Origin: an uncultured Paracoccaceae bacterium
GTDB lineage: Bacteria > Pseudomonadota > Alphaproteobacteria > Rhodobacterales > Rhodobacteraceae
Assembly (NCBI GenBank): GCA_947496535.1
Contig: CANMDE010000001.1
Location: 496,001 to 560,000 of the forward strand
Length of the DNA stretch: 64,000 nucleotides
Reading direction: 5' to 3'
Under the pieces are notes generated by a model. It was not told the origin of the DNA. It did no database searches and saw nothing but the letters and a program-made list of their open reading frames with translations. Shown piece after piece: positions 9,360-17,669 of the stretch. Each line of letters begins with the position of its first letter. Position 1 is the first letter of the stretch. The translations under genes and the position numbers were made by a program.

Positions 9360-10364
9360 CTATTGCGACATTAACGCCCGCGTTTCCCACGATTTTAACA
9401 TCATCCTGGCTGCACTGCCATAAAGAGCTGCATCTTCAACAAGTTCTGGAAAAATGTCGAAAACCTCGTTCCGGCAAACTGTATCCAGACTGTTCAAACT
9501 ATATTTGCCCGGATGGAAGCTTTCGGATGGCACGCCATTACCCCAAATCACTTCATGTCGGTCGAAAAGCAAATGATGATAACCTATTTCCTGCATTGGA
9601 ATCTGCTGGATTGTCGAGCTATTTACCAGATGCTTTGCACAAGCCAGAACCTCAGCTTCGCCAAACATAAGGTTCGCATTGCTACCCTTTATTAGCATTC
9701 GGTGCTGCGGCGACACCGTCAAAGGACGATCATTCCCAATAGCCCCTCGACTAAATCGGATGGGAGCCAGAGTCTGACGACCGTTTACTTTGGTCGACCC
9801 ATGCCAGCGAATAGGTTGAGGTCCATTATCAAAGGTATTGACCAGATCGCCACATTTTAGTGTCTCGATGGGCAAGTCGCCGGATGGTGTGCGAATAAGC
9901 GTGCCATCAGCAAAGCAAACGACAAATGGAGCATCAAATACAACATTGTCAATAGCGGCGTCCCGGCTATTTGTCGCTTCCGAGACGTCCGCAAATGATA
10001 CCGTGTAGTCGTTTGTGGCTGATGTGAATGAGTAGTTGTAGCTGCCGGGTGTTGTAATTGTTTCATTGACTACCAAAAGGCCATCGCTATCAACCACCTG
10101 CACAAGGACCGCAACTTCAATTGAGGCGCCTCCGTACTCGAGGTAGTCGAAGGAAAAATCAATGGTTTCTCCGATTGGAACGTCTCCGACGTTTTGAGAA
10201 ATCGAGCCCGTTGGCGTGGAATTGCCTCGATTGAAACGCAAAGTACCCCCAAGCGTCCAGATGCTTGATGCGGAATCCGGCTCGGAGGTTGTCCAGGAAG
10301 TTGGGTTAGGTTGCCCGCCCCCCTCGGTGCTCGAAAAGTCTCCATTCAAAGTAAGGTTTACCAC
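9360..10364 (-). CDS. Hint-domain protein with N-terminal jelly-roll-like region
   Basis: The 334-residue product has two parts. Residues 1-145 are strand-rich and acidic and resemble a carbohydrate-binding-type jelly roll (NLTLNGDFSSTEGGG at the start, AAIDNVVFDA at the end). From Cys150 a Hint_2 (hedgehog/intein) domain begins with CFADGTLIRTPSGDLPIETL, followed by the SPQHRMLI block and a C-terminal region. There is no Sec signal, as in many roseobacter Hint_2 proteins, several of which are thought to be type I secreted. Self-cleavage is inferred from the family only. The start is GTG behind TGAGGTGA. Confidence 0.75.
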   Translation of the reverse strand: MVNLTLNGDFSSTEGGGQPNPTSWTTSEPDSASSIWTLGGTLRFNRGNSTPTGSISQNVGDVPIGETIDFSFDYLEYGGASIEVAVLVQVVDSDGLLVVNETITTPGSYNYSFTSATNDYTVSFADVSEATNSRDAAIDNVVFDAPFVVCFADGTLIRTPSGDLPIETLKCGDLVNTFDNGPQPIRWHGSTKVNGRQTLAPIRFSRGAIGNDRPLTVSPQHRMLIKGSNANLMFGEAEVLACAKHLVNSSTIQQIPMQEIGYHHLLFDRHEVIWGNGVPSESFHPGKYSLNSLDTVCRNEVFDIFPELVEDAALYGSAARMMLKSWETRALMSQ

Positions 10365-10665
10365 AAAGTCACCTCAAAATTAAATCATGGATAGATATTT
10401 TGTAGTATATTTCACCCTAAGGCTGAAGTGATTTTTGTGCCGCCGCTCGGGCAGGTGACCTTCCGTCCCGGCTCGGGTCGTTCAGGTCATTTGATGATCG
10501 GGCTGATTGACCAGTTGATAGAAACAGGATGCCAGTGTCCGATGAATTGAAAGCCGGCCTTAAGTGTTTCCCGTTTTATCGGATTGCAGGCTCAGGGGCA
10601 CAGGCTACCGCTGCTGGATGAGTTAGCCGAGGGCCACACGAGGCCCTCGGCTAATTTCCTAAGCG
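10365..10665. other. intergenic region with terminator only
   Basis: These 301 bases lie between the BCCT transporter 3' end and the start of the Hint-domain gene. Apart from the strong hairpin at 10623-10654 and the presumed promoter of the Hint gene near 10365-10440, no gene is visible. Confidence 0.5.
10623..10654 (-). terminator. terminator hairpin downstream of BCCT transporter
   Basis: A perfect 13-base-pair stem (TTAGCCGAGGGCC at 10623-10635 pairing with 10642-10654) with a six-base loop lies 11 bases beyond the BCCT stop codon. The T-tract is weak on both strands, so termination may be partial, but position and stability fit a transcription terminator. Confidence 0.7.
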
Positions 10666-12264
10666 TCAGAGCTTCGCGCGTTCCGATCTTAGTGCCAGCC
10701 AGAGGCAGTAGCACATGATCAGCACAACGAAGGTGAACGGGATGCCGGTTGAAACCGCGGCCCCTTGTAGCGCACTCAACCCGCCTCCGAGCAGTAGCGC
10801 GATTGCCACCAACCCTTCCAGCGTACACCAGAAGATCCGCTGGATCACAGGTGCGTCCAGCTTACCGCCAGCGGTGATTGTGTCGATCACCAGCGAACCA
10901 CTATCGGACGATGTGACGAAGAAGATCACGATCAGGATAAGTGCGATTGGTGCAACAATGCCATAAAGCGGAAGCTCTTTGAGGAACCCGAACAGTGCTC
11001 CCTCAGGCTTGTAGCTATCAATCACTGTGGCTGTGACACCCTCGGCACCACCAGCATTAATCATGTCGATCGCGGCACCGCCGAATGTCGACATCCACAA
11101 CGCGCAGACTGCAGTTGGTGCGATCAGCGCACAGAGGATGAATTCACGTACAGTGCGGCCTTTGGAGATGCGCGCAATGAACATGCCCACGAATGGCGAC
11201 CAAGCGATCCACCAAGCCCAATAGAAGGTTGTCCAGCCGTGGAAGAAGCTGGTGTCTTCTCGCCCAAACGGGTTGGCCAGTGCCGGTAGTGCTACCACGT
11301 AATCGACCATCACGCCGAAATAGCGCGTCACCCCAGCGACGAACCCTGTTGCGAACAGGACGAAGAAGAAGAGAGCAACAGCCATGATCATGTTGATCTC
11401 AGAAAGCCGCTTCACGCCTTTGTCCATACCAAGCAGAACCGAACATAGCGCGATAAGCGTGATCCCGATGATGATAAGCACGGTGACAGTGTTTGACGGC
11501 TCGATCCCGAAAATTTCGTTCAAGCCTGCGGCGACCTGTTGGGCCCCGAGGCCAAGCGATGTAGTCAGTCCGAAAAGCGTCGCAAAGACGGCGAGCGTGT
11601 CGATCATGTGACCCCACCAGCCCCAGACCCGCTCACCCAGGATCGGGTAAAACGCAGAGCGTAAGGTCAGTGGCAAGCCAAGGTTATAGCTGAAGATCGC
11701 AAGACTAAGACCCACTGCGGCATAGATGGCCCAGCCTTCCAGCCCCCAATGGTGGATTGTCCCCACAACGCCGATGTATTCATTGCCGGGTAGCGCCGGA
11801 TCGATGCCTAGCGGGTGTGCCGCGCCGCCTTCAGCGAAGTTGTAATAAACCGGCTCTAAGACGCCGAAAAACAGCAGGCCGATCCCGATGCCTGCGGCAA
11901 ACATCATCGCGATCCAACCGGGATAGGAATAGTCAGGTACAGCTTCCTTTCCGCCAATCCTGACCGAGCCCACCGGCAATACGATCAGAACGAGACAGAA
12001 AAGCGTGATGGCGTTGACCGACAGAACCAGGAACCAATCGAATGTGCTGGTAAGCCATGGACGCAACCAGCCGAAAAACTCGGCCGAGGCTTCCTGATTG
12101 GCCAGAGCTAGCAGTACAAAGGCAAAGATAAGGATGCTTGAAATTAGAAAAACAGGGTTATGAATATCCAGCCCGAGGGGACGAACATTGTCCTGTCCCA
12201 TCTCGTAATCGGTGGTGTACTCCATACCTCCCTGCGCCACATCTGGTTGCTCAGATGACGTCAT
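10666..12264 (-). CDS. BCCT family betaine/choline/carnitine transporter
   Basis: The 532-residue inner-membrane protein has 12 predicted membrane segments and the BCCT signatures: GIGIGLLFFGVLEPVYY, with the aromatic binding box beginning at HHWGLEGWAIYA, and TTFYWAWWIAWSPFVGMFIA with the conserved Trp-rich quaternary-ammonium site, then RISKGRTVREF. Members import glycine betaine, choline, carnitine or DMSP with Na+ or H+. The start at 12264 (MTSSEQ) is taken because GGGAGGAA lies eight bases upstream; a longer frame would add 25 basic residues. It diverges from a Usp gene, with an FnrL box in between. Confidence 0.92.
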   Translation of the reverse strand: MTSSEQPDVAQGGMEYTTDYEMGQDNVRPLGLDIHNPVFLISSILIFAFVLLALANQEASAEFFGWLRPWLTSTFDWFLVLSVNAITLFCLVLIVLPVGSVRIGGKEAVPDYSYPGWIAMMFAAGIGIGLLFFGVLEPVYYNFAEGGAAHPLGIDPALPGNEYIGVVGTIHHWGLEGWAIYAAVGLSLAIFSYNLGLPLTLRSAFYPILGERVWGWWGHMIDTLAVFATLFGLTTSLGLGAQQVAAGLNEIFGIEPSNTVTVLIIIGITLIALCSVLLGMDKGVKRLSEINMIMAVALFFFVLFATGFVAGVTRYFGVMVDYVVALPALANPFGREDTSFFHGWTTFYWAWWIAWSPFVGMFIARISKGRTVREFILCALIAPTAVCALWMSTFGGAAIDMINAGGAEGVTATVIDSYKPEGALFGFLKELPLYGIVAPIALILIVIFFVTSSDSGSLVIDTITAGGKLDAPVIQRIFWCTLEGLVAIALLLGGGLSALQGAAVSTGIPFTFVVLIMCYCLWLALRSERAKL

Positions 12265-12414
12265 GATGTTGGTTCCTCCCAGTTTTTGTAGGGTTTTTCC
12301 CCTTTTTGATAGGCAGCAGCGTCGCCACTTCGGGTGCATATGTCAAAGATTATCTGAAAACGGTCGCGTCGCGCTGCGGTCTGGAGCGTCGCGGATCGGG
12401 CGGAAATTGTTGAA

Positions 12415-12428
12415 TTGATCGACATCAA
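12415..12428. promoter_or_regulatory. FnrL (FNR-type) binding site
   Basis: TTGATCGACATCAA matches the FNR/FnrL consensus TTGAT-N4-ATCAA in all ten specified bases. It ends 53 bases before the universal stress protein start at 12482, placing it about where a class II activator site would sit. It is also 150 bases from the divergent BCCT start. Low-oxygen activation of the Usp gene is inferred. Confidence 0.8.
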
Positions 12429-12481
12429 AGGTGGTGTGATCCGTTCATGACACTGTTGTGTCCAATGAAGGGGAGCCCAAC

Positions 12482-12895
12482 ATGTTTTCAAAGATCATGA
12501 TCCCGGTGGATCTTAAACATACCGAACAAGTGGACAAAGCGTTCGCGGTCGCAGCGGAACTTGCCAAGCAGTATAAAGCCGAGGCCCATGTCGTTGGTGT
12601 TACGCTGTCATCTCCCACAGAGATTGCACGCACACCTGAGGCTTATGCTAAAAAACTTGCGGAATTCGCGGCAGAGAGGTCCAAGGCGCTGGGCGTGACG
12701 TTCGTACCGCACACGGAAATCAGCCATGACATCACAATAGATCTTGATGACGTGCTGGAGCGGGCCGCCGAAACCATCAATGCGGACCTGATCGTGATGG
12801 CCAGTCATGTCCCCGGTTTCGCGGAGCATTTCTTTGCGTCGAATGCCGGGTATCTGGCGTCGCACGCAAGCATGTCGGTTCTCGTCGTCCGCTGA
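12482..12895 (+). CDS. universal stress protein, UspA family
   Basis: The 137-residue cytoplasmic protein has one Usp fold: the first strand FSKIMIPVDL with the Asp that contacts nucleotide, and the block DLIVMASHVPGFAEHFFASNAGYLASHASMSVLVVR. This corresponds to the G-2x-G-9x-G-(S/T) ATP-binding loop but lacks its glycines (GSHG is replaced by ASHV), so ATP binding is doubtful. The ATG at 12482 follows AAGGGGA. The upstream FnrL box suggests induction under oxygen limitation, as for the Usp gene next to ccoN. Confidence 0.88.
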   Translation: MFSKIMIPVDLKHTEQVDKAFAVAAELAKQYKAEAHVVGVTLSSPTEIARTPEAYAKKLAEFAAERSKALGVTFVPHTEISHDITIDLDDVLERAAETINADLIVMASHVPGFAEHFFASNAGYLASHASMSVLVVR

Positions 12896-12980
12896 GTTGA
12901 TGCATTCGCTGAACTAGATGTGTGCTAGTAACCGTTTTTGCGGTTTCAGCCAGTGATCGGAAGCCCCGTTGGATTCTGGC

Positions 12981-13316
12981 TCATTTATCCGCCTCCTCAA
13001 AAAATGGGGTCATCTGGGCGACGATTACGCTGTTCTCGTCCAGTGCTCGTTGCATCAATTCTTTTTCATCGTCTGAGATGTCGTGCCCTTCTGCCAGCCG
13101 CTCCTCCAGCGTGCCGTAGCCGGACACATCAAGCGGGGCCAGATCGGCCTGTTTTAATATCGCGACTGTCTCGCGCACAGCTTCGGCCTCGTCCACGCCG
13201 CTGGCATAACACATCAACGCGCCGCCTGTGGCGCCGTCGGGCAGACCATCACTGGCGTTGCGTCCCACCTCGACCAGCAAGGTGAATACTTTTTGCTTTG
13301 ATTTGCCCTTCACCAT
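12981..13316 (-). CDS. conserved hypothetical protein
   Basis: I do not recognise a family. The 111-residue product (from MVKGKSKQKVFTLLVEV) has alternating strands and helices. It is small, acidic at the C-terminus (SDDEKELMQRALDENSVIVAQMTPFFEEADK) and carries no signal peptide or membrane segment. The ATG at 13316 is preferred over one 48 bases upstream because a GGACAGGA-like ribosome site precedes it. It stands alone between the Usp gene and the receptor-like channel, on the opposite strand to both. Confidence 0.6.
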   Translation of the reverse strand: MVKGKSKQKVFTLLVEVGRNASDGLPDGATGGALMCYASGVDEAEAVRETVAILKQADLAPLDVSGYGTLEERLAEGHDISDDEKELMQRALDENSVIVAQMTPFFEEADK

Positions 13317-13440
13317 GATCCGTCCTGTCCCGTTCCACCCGCTTGGATGCTGGCAATATAGCAACGTGTCAATGGGCCAATCGTCTCTTGCCTTTTTACA
13401 AAGGCGGATGCCACTATAAGGCGATTTTAGGGAATTTATT

Positions 13441-14514
13441 ATGCTGCAACGATTATTGCTGGGCGTTTTGCTGTGGCTTTTGACATGGAAAGGCGAACCG
13501 GCAGCGGCACAAGAAGCCTATGTCATTGGTACAGTCACTCGCGCCCCGTTTTCCATGGTCGTGGATGATCAGGATACCGGCTTTAGCATCAGCCTATGGG
13601 AAGCGTTGGCGACAGAGCTGGAATTACCATACGAGCTGCAGCGGTTCGAAAATTTCCGACAGATGATCGATGCCGTCGAAAACAATGAGGTCGACGCAGC
13701 CATTGCCAATATCTCAATCACTGCCGACCGTGAAATGCGCATGGATTTCACCCAGCCGATCTTTGAAAGTGGGCTGCAGATTATGGTCCATGATGACACC
13801 GGCGGCACAGGCAGTGTTCTTCGCGCAATCTTCACACCGCAACTTGCGCTGATGGCGCTGGCCGCGTTGGTGTTGTTGTCCGCCATGGGAATGCTGATGT
13901 GGTTATTTGAGCGCAAGAAACATTCATATTTCGGGCGGACGGCGAAAGAGGCGTTGTTTCCGTCCTTCTGGTGGGCGCTCAACCTCATCATCAGCAGCGG
14001 ATATGAAGAGGAGATGCCGCGCTCCGCGCTTGGCCGGGTCTTTGGGGTGGTGATGATTATTGGCAGTCTTTTCGTAGTCTCGATCTTCGTGGCTAACATC
14101 ACTGCGGCAATCACGTTGGATGCACTTTCGGAAAACGTGGAAGGCATTAGCGATCTGGAGGGGCGACAGGTCGGCACCACGGAAGGGTCAACAACCTCAA
14201 CCTATCTGAACGTGCGCGGGGTTGCACATCAGACCTATGATGACTTCGACATCATGCTGACTACCTTCGAAAACCATGATCTGGATGCGATCGTCTTCGA
14301 TGGTCCAATTCTAGCCTATTATGTTCAGAACACCGACCACGCCGATGCGCGGCTGATCGACCGGGTTTTTCAGGAGCAGGGTTACGGGATTGCTTTGCCC
14401 AGTGGCAGTTCTCTCCGTGAGCCGTTGGACCGGGTCTTGCTGCGGTTACGCGAAAGCGGGGATTATGACGCGCTCAAGGCTGAATGGTTTGGCGCGGCCT
14501 ATAGTGACCAATGA
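13441..14514 (+). CDS. prokaryotic ionotropic glutamate receptor-like channel
   Basis: The 357-residue product has GluR0-type layout: a signal peptide (1-24), ligand-binding lobe S1 (25-130), membrane helix M1 (about 133-156), pore loop (about 174-188), M2 (about 197-222) and lobe S2 (about 232-355). S1 keeps Thr94-x-x-Arg97 (ITADREMRMDFTQP), whose arginine binds the ligand carboxylate. S2 keeps GTTEGSTT (245-252) and Asp287, which would bind the ligand amino group. VANITAAIT at the end of M2 recalls the SYTANLAAF motif. A tetrameric amino-acid-gated channel in the inner membrane is inferred. The filter position reads SSGYEE (185-190), not TVGYGD. It could instead be a related sensor without conductance. 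Confidence 0.82.
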   Translation: MLQRLLLGVLLWLLTWKGEPAAAQEAYVIGTVTRAPFSMVVDDQDTGFSISLWEALATELELPYELQRFENFRQMIDAVENNEVDAAIANISITADREMRMDFTQPIFESGLQIMVHDDTGGTGSVLRAIFTPQLALMALAALVLLSAMGMLMWLFERKKHSYFGRTAKEALFPSFWWALNLIISSGYEEEMPRSALGRVFGVVMIIGSLFVVSIFVANITAAITLDALSENVEGISDLEGRQVGTTEGSTTSTYLNVRGVAHQTYDDFDIMLTTFENHDLDAIVFDGPILAYYVQNTDHADARLIDRVFQEQGYGIALPSGSSLREPLDRVLLRLRESGDYDALKAEWFGAAYSDQ

Positions 14515-14669
14515 TCTGATCATTTGTGAAGAACAGCGAGAGGTTTTTGAACTAAACTCGCAGTTTCTCGCCGCATTTGCATAAGCTTTGGTGCTCACCT
14601 TGAGCGAGAAACATTATTGCGTCACTGATTGCGCTAACTCTCGGGGCAATTCAGGACAACTATGTCGCA

Positions 14670-15320
14670 ATGACGTTTCAAACTGATCATCCCGTTTATC
14701 GGGCCATTCGAGATCAATATGAAATGGCAAAGCTTGGGCCGGGCAGGCCACTAAAGATCGACAGCCTTGCCGAGAAGCACCGTTCCAGCACAATTCCCGT
14801 ACGCGAAGCGCTCATTCGTCTTGCTTCCGAGGATGTGGCCGAACAAATTCCCGGCCAAGGATTTCATATCCGCAGCGTCTCGCTTGATGAAATGCTTATC
14901 CATTACCGCATTTGCATAGCGCTCTATGACATGGCGCTAAACGACCTTGACCGGCTTCAGCAAATGTCTCTACGGTCCTCGGTCGCGGTTAATCGGGTTG
15001 ATCTGGAGCCGGCGGATCACAAGGCTAAAACAGAACCTGCACGTCAAGAACGCAGGCTCTGCGCGCTGGGTGCACTCATTTTGAATTCGACGCAACACAA
15101 AGTCTATCAGCGTTCTTTGTTGCTGACACGTCCGGTGCGTTGGATCATGCATGAAAACCCTGACATTGATCCGAATATATCAGAGTATCTCGAAGCGCTG
15201 CTGCCGTGTGTGGAAGCGCATCAATTCTCGGAAGCGCGACACCTGGTGTCGAATTATTTTGAGAAGATTCAAGCCACGTTGCGAACACCTTACGAGATGT
15301 ATTGCAGGCAATTTTCTTAG
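14670..15320 (+). CDS. GntR-family-like transcriptional regulator
   Basis: The N-terminal 70 residues form a GntR winged helix-turn-helix: VYRAIRDQYEMAKLGPGRPL, then LAEKHRSSTIPVREALIRLASEDVAEQIPGQGF, which matches the canonical 'G..L...LA...gvSr.PVREAL.rL...G.v....g.G' layout. The C-terminal half is helical and shorter or more diverged than an FCD domain (216 residues in total). The effector and targets are unknown. Its nearest downstream gene on the same strand is the pore-forming-like protein at 15654, but a 333-base gap separates them. Confidence 0.7.
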   Translation: MTFQTDHPVYRAIRDQYEMAKLGPGRPLKIDSLAEKHRSSTIPVREALIRLASEDVAEQIPGQGFHIRSVSLDEMLIHYRICIALYDMALNDLDRLQQMSLRSSVAVNRVDLEPADHKAKTEPARQERRLCALGALILNSTQHKVYQRSLLLTRPVRWIMHENPDIDPNISEYLEALLPCVEAHQFSEARHLVSNYFEKIQATLRTPYEMYCRQFS

Positions 15321-15653
15321 TCGGAAGGCATCGATTTTTTGCGCCCTCAGAAATCGTATATTCTTCGTATATTATTGATATAAAATGATTATTTTCGAAA
15401 AATATCAGGTGGTAGCACTTGCTACCTGATCGGCTTTCGGTTGTCTTGCATCGAGACTCGACTGACGCGGGTATCACCGGTTGAAGGTCCAAGGTGGATC
15501 AAATGTTTCATGTTGTGTCGCGCTAAGGCAGGTGGCGGGGAATCTATTTTCCGCCCCCGCATAAATTGAGGGGGCTTGGTCGCAGATCTGAACTGGTCTG
15601 AGGCACGGCAGTCCGTCGAACACTGGGAAATTGACGACTGAAAGGAACACATA
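15321..15653. other. intergenic region upstream of the pore-forming-like gene
   Basis: This 333-base AT-rich stretch probably holds the promoter of the 496-residue protein. A good ribosome site (GAAAGGAACAC) stands just before its ATG. No FnrL box or other known operator is visible. Confidence 0.5.
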
Positions 15654-17144
15654 ATGAGCAATGATAGCTATGCACAAGACTTCTATGGCGAAAGCAGCGA
15701 CAGTTTTGAATTCCAAAGGAGTGCCGAATTGGGCGCTCACTTCGCGTACCTCCAATCAGGCCCTGAGGCCGCGGTTCTGGCGTCCGTGGAAACGGGCCTA
15801 ATCGATGAAACGAACGGCGGTCCAACGACCACCATAGAAACAATCGAAGATGCTTTCGACGATAGCTTGATCGCGCGGGACATCAGCATCGACACGCTGA
15901 CCCTTGAACAAATGGCCACTTTCGTATTGGCCGCTACCCAAATCGATAGCGTTCTAAACTCTGATATCGAAACCAGCGCTGATGTCACCGCTCTTTTGGG
16001 CGACACGGTCAATGTGACTTTCGTTGACGGCTTAGCCACGACAGATGGGATGGCGCTGAACGGGGTAGCCGTTCTGGAAACGGATGAGATCCTGGTCGAC
16101 AGCGGCTTAGAGTTTGAAGAGCTGCGCTCGACTTTGGCGGAAGAGATCGCTGAAACCGCGTATCAAAGCGCGTTCGGCACAGCGTCGGTCGGCGATTTCG
16201 GGGAAGAGGTTTTGGCCCGGGCCGAAGGTGCGCAGGATGAAGATCTGTTTGAAACGCTGTCGACAGAGGCGGCCGAAGATACGGTGATAACAGAATATGG
16301 CCAAGCAGAAGCTAGCGTACAGGAGGGATGGACACTCGTAAGCAGAATCAACGACGAATACAGCGATTCTTTTGACATTGTTGGATTCGAGGAACTCTCG
16401 TCAAACGCATACGTCTCAGCGGTCAATGAAGTGTACACTGCGTTCGAGACTCAAGAATACACGGGCGACGATGGCATCATATCAATTGATTTTGCCCTCG
16501 GCGACCCTATGAACATGTTCGGGTATGATTTTCAGGATATTGAGGACACAGTAACTACGTCGGATCTTGACTTCGACGACGATGGAAAAGAGGCGACGAG
16601 TGTAACCATTGTGGTCGATAATTACGTTAACAGCAGCTACACATTTGATAGCGCAGAAAATATCATAATATCACCGATCGCAGGTTTGACCGGCCAAGTA
16701 TTCACACACGAAGGTGTGGCGACCGTTACGCATACGGCGACCGAAGGTACGATATACACAAGTTCTTCATCCTGGACTGTTAGCGGCGATTTTACTGGTG
16801 CTATTGGCAATCCTGAGACGGGGAGAGGTGTAGGTTTTACCGTTGGTGCTTCATATGGCCAGACTACAAGTAACGCGCTACTCGCGAACGAAACCGTAAC
16901 ACAAGCCTATGCAGTTAACGGATCAGAGTATGAGGAAAACACAAATGTGACGGCTGGTTTGTTTGCAGAAATCGCCGATGCAACTTACACAAATTCTTAC
17001 GACTTGTATATCTCGACGAGTGACGAAGATGGTTTTGAAAATGGCAGTACTTTTCGGGTGAGTGTGTCGGATCAGCAAACAATCGACGATCATCTCATCG
17101 GCGTTGTCCTATCAGAAGCGCTAACGTCTGACTTGGTTTTCTGA
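15654..17144 (+). CDS. putative aerolysin/ETX-MTX2-like beta-pore-forming protein
   Basis: The 496-residue product is very acidic and has no Sec signal. Residues 130-192 (ILVDSGLEFEELRSTLAEEIAE, then GDFGEEVLARAEG) recall a metalloprotease-like module of Ca-binding secreted proteins, but the metal-ligand histidine is absent. Residues 315-480 are long Ser/Thr-rich strands: GVATVTHTATEGTIYTSSSS, VSGDFTGAIG, VGFTVGASYGQTTSNAL, NVTAGLFAEIADATYTNSYD. This order and spacing fit the transmembrane-hairpin domain of aerolysin/ETX-MTX2 proteins. The C-terminus DLVF (an acid then hydrophobics) resembles type I secretion signals. Base composition is more AT-rich than in its neighbours. The assignment rests on pattern only; a non-toxic adhesin-like role is possible. 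Confidence 0.5.
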   Translation: MSNDSYAQDFYGESSDSFEFQRSAELGAHFAYLQSGPEAAVLASVETGLIDETNGGPTTTIETIEDAFDDSLIARDISIDTLTLEQMATFVLAATQIDSVLNSDIETSADVTALLGDTVNVTFVDGLATTDGMALNGVAVLETDEILVDSGLEFEELRSTLAEEIAETAYQSAFGTASVGDFGEEVLARAEGAQDEDLFETLSTEAAEDTVITEYGQAEASVQEGWTLVSRINDEYSDSFDIVGFEELSSNAYVSAVNEVYTAFETQEYTGDDGIISIDFALGDPMNMFGYDFQDIEDTVTTSDLDFDDDGKEATSVTIVVDNYVNSSYTFDSAENIIISPIAGLTGQVFTHEGVATVTHTATEGTIYTSSSSWTVSGDFTGAIGNPETGRGVGFTVGASYGQTTSNALLANETVTQAYAVNGSEYEENTNVTAGLFAEIADATYTNSYDLYISTSDEDGFENGSTFRVSVSDQQTIDDHLIGVVLSEALTSDLVF

Positions 17145-17261
17145 AGCAGCTTTTCTGACCAATCATTGACTAGTCCAGCTCTCGTCAATGACTTGGATCT
17201 GTTGTTACGGGTCAATCTATGGCCCGAATGCTGTAAAGTGGACGGACAGTCCATGCTAGCG

Positions 17262-17291
17262 CGGTGACGAGTATATTTCGTCACCGTTTTC
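17262..17291 (+). terminator. Rho-independent terminator
   Basis: A nine-base-pair stem (CGGTGACGA at 17262-17270 with TCGTCACCG at 17278-17286), a seven-base loop and a following TTTT form a typical terminator 118 bases after the stop of the 496-residue protein. Confidence 0.75.
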
Positions 17292-17479
17292 TCGTAGAGT
17301 TTAGTGCAGCGAATTAGAGGGGAAGGTTCAGACTGCTGTGCTACCCAAAGTGTCTCCGCTTGGGGCTATATTTTCCGCGTATTGATCACACAGACGGGCT
17401 GGATGCGTCTGGTAATTTCATCAGCGCTGCCGGTTTCGTGAACACCGAAATAAGGTGTTTATGAGATTGGAGAACAGCA

Positions 17480-17545
17480 ATGAAGAGAAGAGTTTACAGT
17501 CGTGAATGTAAGCGAGAGGTACCACATCAGGCGTGCCCGATGTGA
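17480..17545 (+). pseudogene. possible IS3-family transposase OrfA N-terminal remnant
   Basis: A 21-codon ORF encodes MKRRVYSRECKREVPHQACP, whose first 13 residues resemble the start of IS3-family OrfA proteins (KRRxYSREFKREAV). After KRE the similarity stops and a stop codon follows, so only a scar of the element would remain. A GGAG ribosome site is still in place. The identification rests on a short stretch and is tentative. Confidence 0.4.
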
Positions 17546-17669
17546 ATTCGACCTAGTATACTCTAAAGTAAACCGACACACTGGTTCTATCCCAGTGTCC
17601 GGTTAATAAAATCAATCAGTTTGATAGCTGCAAATATGGTCTTTCCACCGATAGTTAAAGTTAACATCT

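Larger units (their letters stand above)
17145..17669. other. intergenic region with terminator and possible IS remnant
   Basis: This 525-base stretch between the pore-forming-like gene and the tandem Usp gene contains the hairpin at 17262-17291 and a possible insertion-sequence scar at about 17430-17610. A further imperfect hairpin pairs CCGACACACTGG with CCAGTGTCCGG at about 17573-17604. No full gene is present. Confidence 0.5.
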
